Shown here piece by piece: positions 31,583 to 35,079 of a DNA stretch of 35,079 bases. The notes under the pieces are model-generated. The model was not told where the DNA came from. It saw only the letters and a program-made list of their open reading frames with translations, and made no database searches. The DNA comes from an uncultured bacterium (GTDB taxonomy: Bacteria; Bacteroidota; Bacteroidia; Bacteroidales; Bacteroidaceae), in assembly GCA_946188155.1 (NCBI GenBank), contig CAMHUC010000036.1:1-35079 (forward strand), given 5' to 3'. The translations under genes and the position numbers were made by a program. Every line of letters begins with the position of its first letter. Position 1 is the stretch's first letter.

Positions 31583-33232
31583 ATGGCAAAGAAGAAACAA
31601 AGCAAGCAGCAGGGACAGCAGTTCCTCTCCGACGAGAACTATCTCCGTCAGCGGGCAAGGAGCCTCAAGATAGGTAAGTGCTACATCACCGACAACTCAG
31701 ACGGGGGCATAGATGACATCATCGTCACCCGACAGCATACAGGCGGACGAATCAGCATCGCGTGCTATGTCGTAGACTACTACTGCCTGGGCGTGAAGAA
31801 CTCTTTCTATCGGCTCCGCATCGAGGACTATGAGCTGCAGGACCAAATGCGCAACGAATGGAGCGACCTCACTTTCAGGGAGTGCAGCTACGAGGAGGCA
31901 CACAACCGCATCTATGGGGCCATAGCCTTCGCCGAAGAGGCCGGCATCGCGCCCCACAAGAGCTTCGCCCTGACACAGTACATGCTCGAAGAGGACACCG
32001 ACGACGTGCCCCTCATCGAATACGAATACGGCAAGGACGGCAAGCACCTGCTCATCTGCGATACCCAGCTGGAGGCCAGCAAGTACCTGCCCCTGTTGGA
32101 GAAGAACCTCGGCAAGGGCAACTACGACTATATCATCGGCATCGGCAATGAACCCAGTGACCTCGGCGACGATGATATCTCCTACCAGGTCGACATGCAG
32201 GAAATCCTCGAAGGCTACGACCGCGAGGCCGTAGTGGACATGGCTGCCGACTTTGGCTTGAAGATAGCCGACAGTCTCAGTGAGGAGGAGGCTCGGAAGG
32301 CGTATGCCGACTTTATCAAGGAGAATCCCAAGACGGTGCTCACCTGCTTGTCGCGCCACGACATCAGCCTGCTGGAAGAGGTTGGGGAAGAAGGAGGCGA
32401 CTATCTCGAAATCGACTTGGAAGATAATGGCCTGCTGCCTATGATTATCAAGTATGGTTGCGCCGAAGAATACTATGACAGTTCAGACAACCGCAGACTA
32501 CGTGTGGCCGATGACTTCTTCGCTGCCATGAAACCCCATCTCGAAGAGATACGGAAAGACCAGGTGAGGATGCTTTGCAATGTCGCTGAGAATATAGTTG
32601 AGGGACTGGCCAACCTCTATGGCCTGGTCAGGATGGATGAAGCCAAGCAGTATCTGCTCCAGCAGTTAGGATATGAAGGTGATGAAGGCAATCAAGGGTT
32701 CGACGGCATCAGGAAATTATCATTATTGTTGAAGTCGATGGAGAGTCCGCTCAGTCCTGAGGCTGACTTGAAAGACCAGCTGCCCGAGAATCAGCTCTGC
32801 TACGTGTCGCGCTTCTGCAGGACGAGCGTGGCCGAGCTACAGGAGCAGATAGCCCGTTACGACGGACAAGTCACCTCGCGCAGGGCGTTCTCCGACGACC
32901 AGGTCATGTCGGCCGGTACCGAGTACCCCGTCATCCCCAACGACCGGCAGCGAGCCTTCGACGATTTCTTCAGCAAGAAGCTCGGCCTGAACCATTATCT
33001 CGCCTGGTATTTCGGCACCCAGCTCTGGCATCGAGTGCAGCATGAAGGCCATTTACCCGGCCTGAAGCCGATAGAGGAATATTTCGAATACGACGTGCTC
33101 ACGTCGGCGAGGGAACCGGTCAGCCGGAAAACGCGCGAGGAGGCCATGCTGCTGCTCGGCGAATACCTGCGCCACATGCCCCGCTGGACCCTCAAGGGCC
33201 ATTCGCCCTACAGTGCCAACGTGGAGGTGTAG
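31583..33232 (+). CDS. unrecognised 549-aa soluble acidic protein
   Basis: I do not recognise this family. The N-terminus is basic and Gln/Lys-rich (MAKKKQSKQQGQQ). Residues about 20-185 look like one globular domain: CYITDNSDGGIDDIIVTRQH, then CYVVDYYCLGVKNSFYRLR and a predicted helix pair with IAFAEEAGIAPHKSFALTQY. A helical, strongly acidic middle follows (about 200-340), then a C-terminal helical region ending in SPYSANVEV. There is no signal peptide, membrane helix or obvious catalytic motif. The composition is stably coding, codon use resembles its neighbours and it has its own promoter, so it is a real gene. Its place between a peptidase and rpsU does not reveal a role. Confidence 0.75.
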   Translation: MAKKKQSKQQGQQFLSDENYLRQRARSLKIGKCYITDNSDGGIDDIIVTRQHTGGRISIACYVVDYYCLGVKNSFYRLRIEDYELQDQMRNEWSDLTFRECSYEEAHNRIYGAIAFAEEAGIAPHKSFALTQYMLEEDTDDVPLIEYEYGKDGKHLLICDTQLEASKYLPLLEKNLGKGNYDYIIGIGNEPSDLGDDDISYQVDMQEILEGYDREAVVDMAADFGLKIADSLSEEEARKAYADFIKENPKTVLTCLSRHDISLLEEVGEEGGDYLEIDLEDNGLLPMIIKYGCAEEYYDSSDNRRLRVADDFFAAMKPHLEEIRKDQVRMLCNVAENIVEGLANLYGLVRMDEAKQYLLQQLGYEGDEGNQGFDGIRKLSLLLKSMESPLSPEADLKDQLPENQLCYVSRFCRTSVAELQEQIARYDGQVTSRRAFSDDQVMSAGTEYPVIPNDRQRAFDDFFSKKLGLNHYLAWYFGTQLWHRVQHEGHLPGLKPIEEYFEYDVLTSAREPVSRKTREEAMLLLGEYLRHMPRWTLKGHSPYSANVEV

Positions 33233-33741
33233 TGCCGCTTATGAAGAGTATGTGCTGGGAAACAAGCTGCCGCTTTGGCTTTTCGGATTCTTATATTAGC
33301 TCTCGGCGCATTCGGACCTGCTCGTGAGGTGGTCCAACGGGTGGACTCGCCAGGAGGGCTTGCCTTACAGGCAGTCCAGCCGCTGGACTGACCGGAGTTG
33401 TACCCTCAGTCGCCGACCGGCTCATCCGACAGGAAAAGTTTTACGGCGTTTTTCTTGCCACTGTTGCCACTAAGCGCGTTACTGGCTGACTGTCAGGCGG
33501 TTACGCAGTGGCATCAACCCTGTTTCTCTTGCCACTGTTGCCACTGCCCTTGCAAGCGTTAAGTACCTGATAATCTGAGTGTTATGTCGTAGTGGCAAGA
33601 GTGGCAAGAGAAATATATAAATAGGTGGGGGCGAGTAGGGGGATGCCTTACTGTATCGCCTCCCGCAGTTTGGAACGGGTGCCGTCGGCGGGCCTAAAAT
33701 GCTAAAAATCATGTCGAAAAGCATAAAAAGTTCATAAAAAC
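33233..33741. other. long intergenic region with nonamer repeats upstream of rpsU
   Basis: No gene is seen. A perfect palindrome, CAGTCCAGC-C-GCTGGACTG, lies at 33372-33390. TTGCCACTG-type nonamers occur at 33455-33471 and 33529-33545, and the reverse words AGTGGCAAG at 33591-33608. The arm 33523-33545 pairs with 33591-33613 with one mismatch (23 nt) around a 45-nt loop. The first 200 bp have higher GC and local stems, and could hold a small RNA, but no terminator supports this. Confidence 0.6.
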
Positions 33742-33772
33742 TTTGTGGATTTCTAAAAAAGTTGTAACTTTG
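33742..33772 (+). promoter_or_regulatory. rpsU: predicted rpsU promoter
   Basis: TTTG (33742-33745), a 19-bp spacer and TAACTTTG (33765-33772) match the Bacteroidetes -33/-7 consensus exactly. This leaves a leader of about 60 nt before the rpsU ATG at 33840. Confidence 0.8.
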
Positions 33773-33839
33773 CACCCGCTTTTCGCAACATGGTGCGCGG
33801 AGGCATTAAGTTTAACATAAAATTATAAAACAAAGACAA

Positions 33840-34031
33840 ATGATTATTGTACCAGTAAAAGAAGGCGAGAACATCGAGAAGGCCCTCAAGAAGTTTAAGA
33901 GAAAGTTTGAAAAGACAGGCGTGGTGAAGGAGCTCCGCCGCCGTCAGCAGTTCGACAAACCCTCTGTACTTAAGCGCCTTAAGATGGAGCATGCCATCTA
34001 TGTGCAGCAGCTCCGCGCTAACGAGGAATAA
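33840..34031 (+). CDS. rpsU: 30S ribosomal protein S21
   Basis: This 63-aa, very basic protein has the family's MIIVPVKEGENIEKALKKFK start and a C-terminal Arg/Lys-rich helix (LRRRQQFDKPS). S21 sits near the mRNA exit on the 30S platform. In Bacteroidetes, S21 together with bS6 and bS18 has been linked to sequestration of the anti-Shine-Dalgarno, which fits the scarcity of Shine-Dalgarno sequences in this window. It is the first gene of the conserved rpsU-xerC-hpf order and has the best promoter in the window. Confidence 0.95.
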   Translation: MIIVPVKEGENIEKALKKFKRKFEKTGVVKELRRRQQFDKPSVLKRLKMEHAIYVQQLRANEE

Positions 34032-34121
34032 TAAAAGTTCCTAAAAAATTTGGTAGTCTCGGAAATTCTTCGTAAATTCGCTGCGAAATAGTAAGAGTCG
34101 ATAGGCTCCGAAGCGAAATTT

Positions 34122-35006
34122 ATGATGATTGACCAGTTTCTGAACTACCTGCGCTATGAGCGGAATGCGTCTCTGCTGACGGTGCAGAATTACGAGGCGA
34201 GCCTTCGGGAGTTCGAATCGTATATCATACATAAGGACGACAGCCTCTCTCTGGATCGGGTTGACACCGATCTTATCCGTGACTGGATGGAGAGTCTGAT
34301 GGATAAAGGAAACTCTGCTACAACGATTAACAAGAAATTGAGTGCACTGCGTTCCTTTTATCGTTATGCCCTGAAGCGAAACCTGGTAAAGACTGACCCG
34401 GCGCACCCAGTGACAGGGCCCAAGAAGGACAAGGTGCTGCCGATGTTCCTGCGCGAGAGCGAAATGGACCGTCTGCTCGACGACATGCAGTGGGGTGACA
34501 GCTTTAAAGATGTACGCGCGCGTACTATTATTATATTGTTATATGAAGCCGGTCTGCGGCGCTCGGAATTGGCAGGTCTCGACGATGGCGACATCGACTT
34601 CGCCGGGCGACAGCTGAAGGTGACGGGCAAGCGCAACAAGCAGCGCATCATTCCCTTCGGAGAGGAACTGGCCTCACAGCTGCAGCACTATCTGTCGGCA
34701 CGCGACAAACAGTTTCCTGCAAGAACCGACAAGGCCTTCTTCCTGAACGACAAGGGCTGCCGAGTGACCGTCGACCAGTTGTACTGCACCGTCCGCGAGC
34801 ATCTCTCCTACGTCACCACGCTCAAGAAGCGTTCGCCCCACGTGCTGCGCCACACCTTTGCCACGGCAATGCTGAACCACGGCGCGGGGCTGGAGAGCAT
34901 CAGGGGGCTGCTGGGCCACGAGAGTGCCGCTACGACGGAGATCTACGCCCACACCACGTTCGAACAGTTAAAGCGAGTATACAAAGAGGCTCACCCAAGA
35001 GCCTGA
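34122..35006 (+). CDS. xerC: XerC/XerD family tyrosine recombinase
   Basis: This 294-aa protein has an N-terminal SAM-like core-binding domain (about 1-85) and a catalytic domain. All catalytic residues are present: Arg146 (EAGLRRSE), Lys170 (TGKRNKQR), His240 and Arg243 (SPHVLRHTF), His266 (LLGHES) and Tyr275 (TTEIYAH). Its length and position between rpsU and hpf are those of the housekeeping enzyme that resolves chromosome dimers at dif, rather than a mobile-element integrase. Two adjacent ATGs (34122 and 34125) could serve as the start. Which of XerC or XerD it is cannot be settled from this sequence alone; Bacteroidetes usually carry both. Confidence 0.9.
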   Translation: MMIDQFLNYLRYERNASLLTVQNYEASLREFESYIIHKDDSLSLDRVDTDLIRDWMESLMDKGNSATTINKKLSALRSFYRYALKRNLVKTDPAHPVTGPKKDKVLPMFLRESEMDRLLDDMQWGDSFKDVRARTIIILLYEAGLRRSELAGLDDGDIDFAGRQLKVTGKRNKQRIIPFGEELASQLQHYLSARDKQFPARTDKAFFLNDKGCRVTVDQLYCTVREHLSYVTTLKKRSPHVLRHTFATAMLNHGAGLESIRGLLGHESAATTEIYAHTTFEQLKRVYKEAHPRA

Positions 35007-35032
35007 ATCCTTATCAATAACTATTTAAAATA

Positions 35033-35038
35033 GGAGGT
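35033..35038 (+). promoter_or_regulatory. strong Shine-Dalgarno of hpf
   Basis: AGGAGG lies 4 bp before the ATG at 35043. It stands out because most genes in this window lack such a site. Confidence 0.7.
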
Positions 35039-35042
35039 AACT

Positions 35043-35079
35043 ATGGAAATTAAGATTCAGTCGATTCACTTCGACGCTA
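35043..35079 (+). CDS. hpf: ribosome hibernation-promoting factor, 5' end only
   Basis: Only the first twelve codons are in the window (MEIKIQSIHFDA). They match the start of Bacteroidetes HPF/RaiA proteins, and the gene is expected here by the conserved rpsU-xerC-hpf order. It binds the 30S subunit in stationary phase and inactivates or dimerises ribosomes. The rest lies beyond the window end. Confidence 0.75.
   Translation, partial: MEIKIQSIHFDA

Noticed and set aside
34988..35005. Terminator after xerC
   Set aside because: AGGCTC/GAGCCT gives a short 6-bp stem without a T-tract, and hpf follows at once.
34122..35006. Integrase of a mobile element
   Set aside because: Length, intact Xer motifs and the rpsU-xerC-hpf order indicate the housekeeping recombinase.

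Overview
The window looks like a chromosomal segment of a Bacteroidales bacterium, most likely a Prevotella-type genome. The grounds are the gene set (DUF4421, DUF4377, PorT-like and FadL-like outer membrane proteins, DUF3990/DUF3791, the rpsU-xerC-hpf order) and repeated promoter-like sequences of the Bacteroidetes form TTTG-N17..20-TAnnTTTG. Few genes have a strong Shine-Dalgarno. No rRNA, tRNA, CRISPR array or intact insertion sequence was seen.

Layout. (1) Positions 1-5,600 are visibly more AT-rich and accessory. They hold a three-gene DUF3791/DUF3990 (ADP-ribosyltransferase-fold) module, a DUF4377 lipoprotein, a full-length hipBA module, a 214-bp palindromic block in tandem duplicate and the 3' remnant of an Rpn-type nuclease/transposase gene. 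Two 55-bp direct repeats bracket the ART module plus the lipoprotein gene. (2) 5,661-11,817 is envelope and replication: PorT-like OMP, priA (TTG start), DUF4421 protein, FadL-type porin. (3) 12,210-22,714 is housekeeping: PgpH-type HD phosphodiesterase, gltX, waaA (GTG start), 5'-nucleotidase, metallophosphoesterase, a bile acid:sodium symporter family carrier, gamma-carbonic anhydrase, malate dehydrogenase. (4) 22,853-29,668 is a conserved membrane cluster of unknown role: RDD protein, then divergently SpoIIM-like, a multipass membrane protein, DUF4129, DUF4350, MoxR ATPase and DUF58. (5) 29,684 to the end holds an Xaa-Pro aminopeptidase, an unrecognised 549-aa protein, rpsU, a XerC/D recombinase and the start of hpf.

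The most striking signal is not a gene. Across the window, gaps between genes are filled by short tandem arrays of 7-, 8- or 9-nt words, a different word at each site. They are often paired as inverted arms and sometimes supply start or stop codons of neighbouring genes. The same kind of array also appears in frame inside four otherwise conserved genes (priA twice, waaA, the metallophosphoesterase, the aminopeptidase). This resembles the short tandemly repeated repetitive (STRR) sequences of cyanobacteria and is the best candidate here for an under-described phenomenon.
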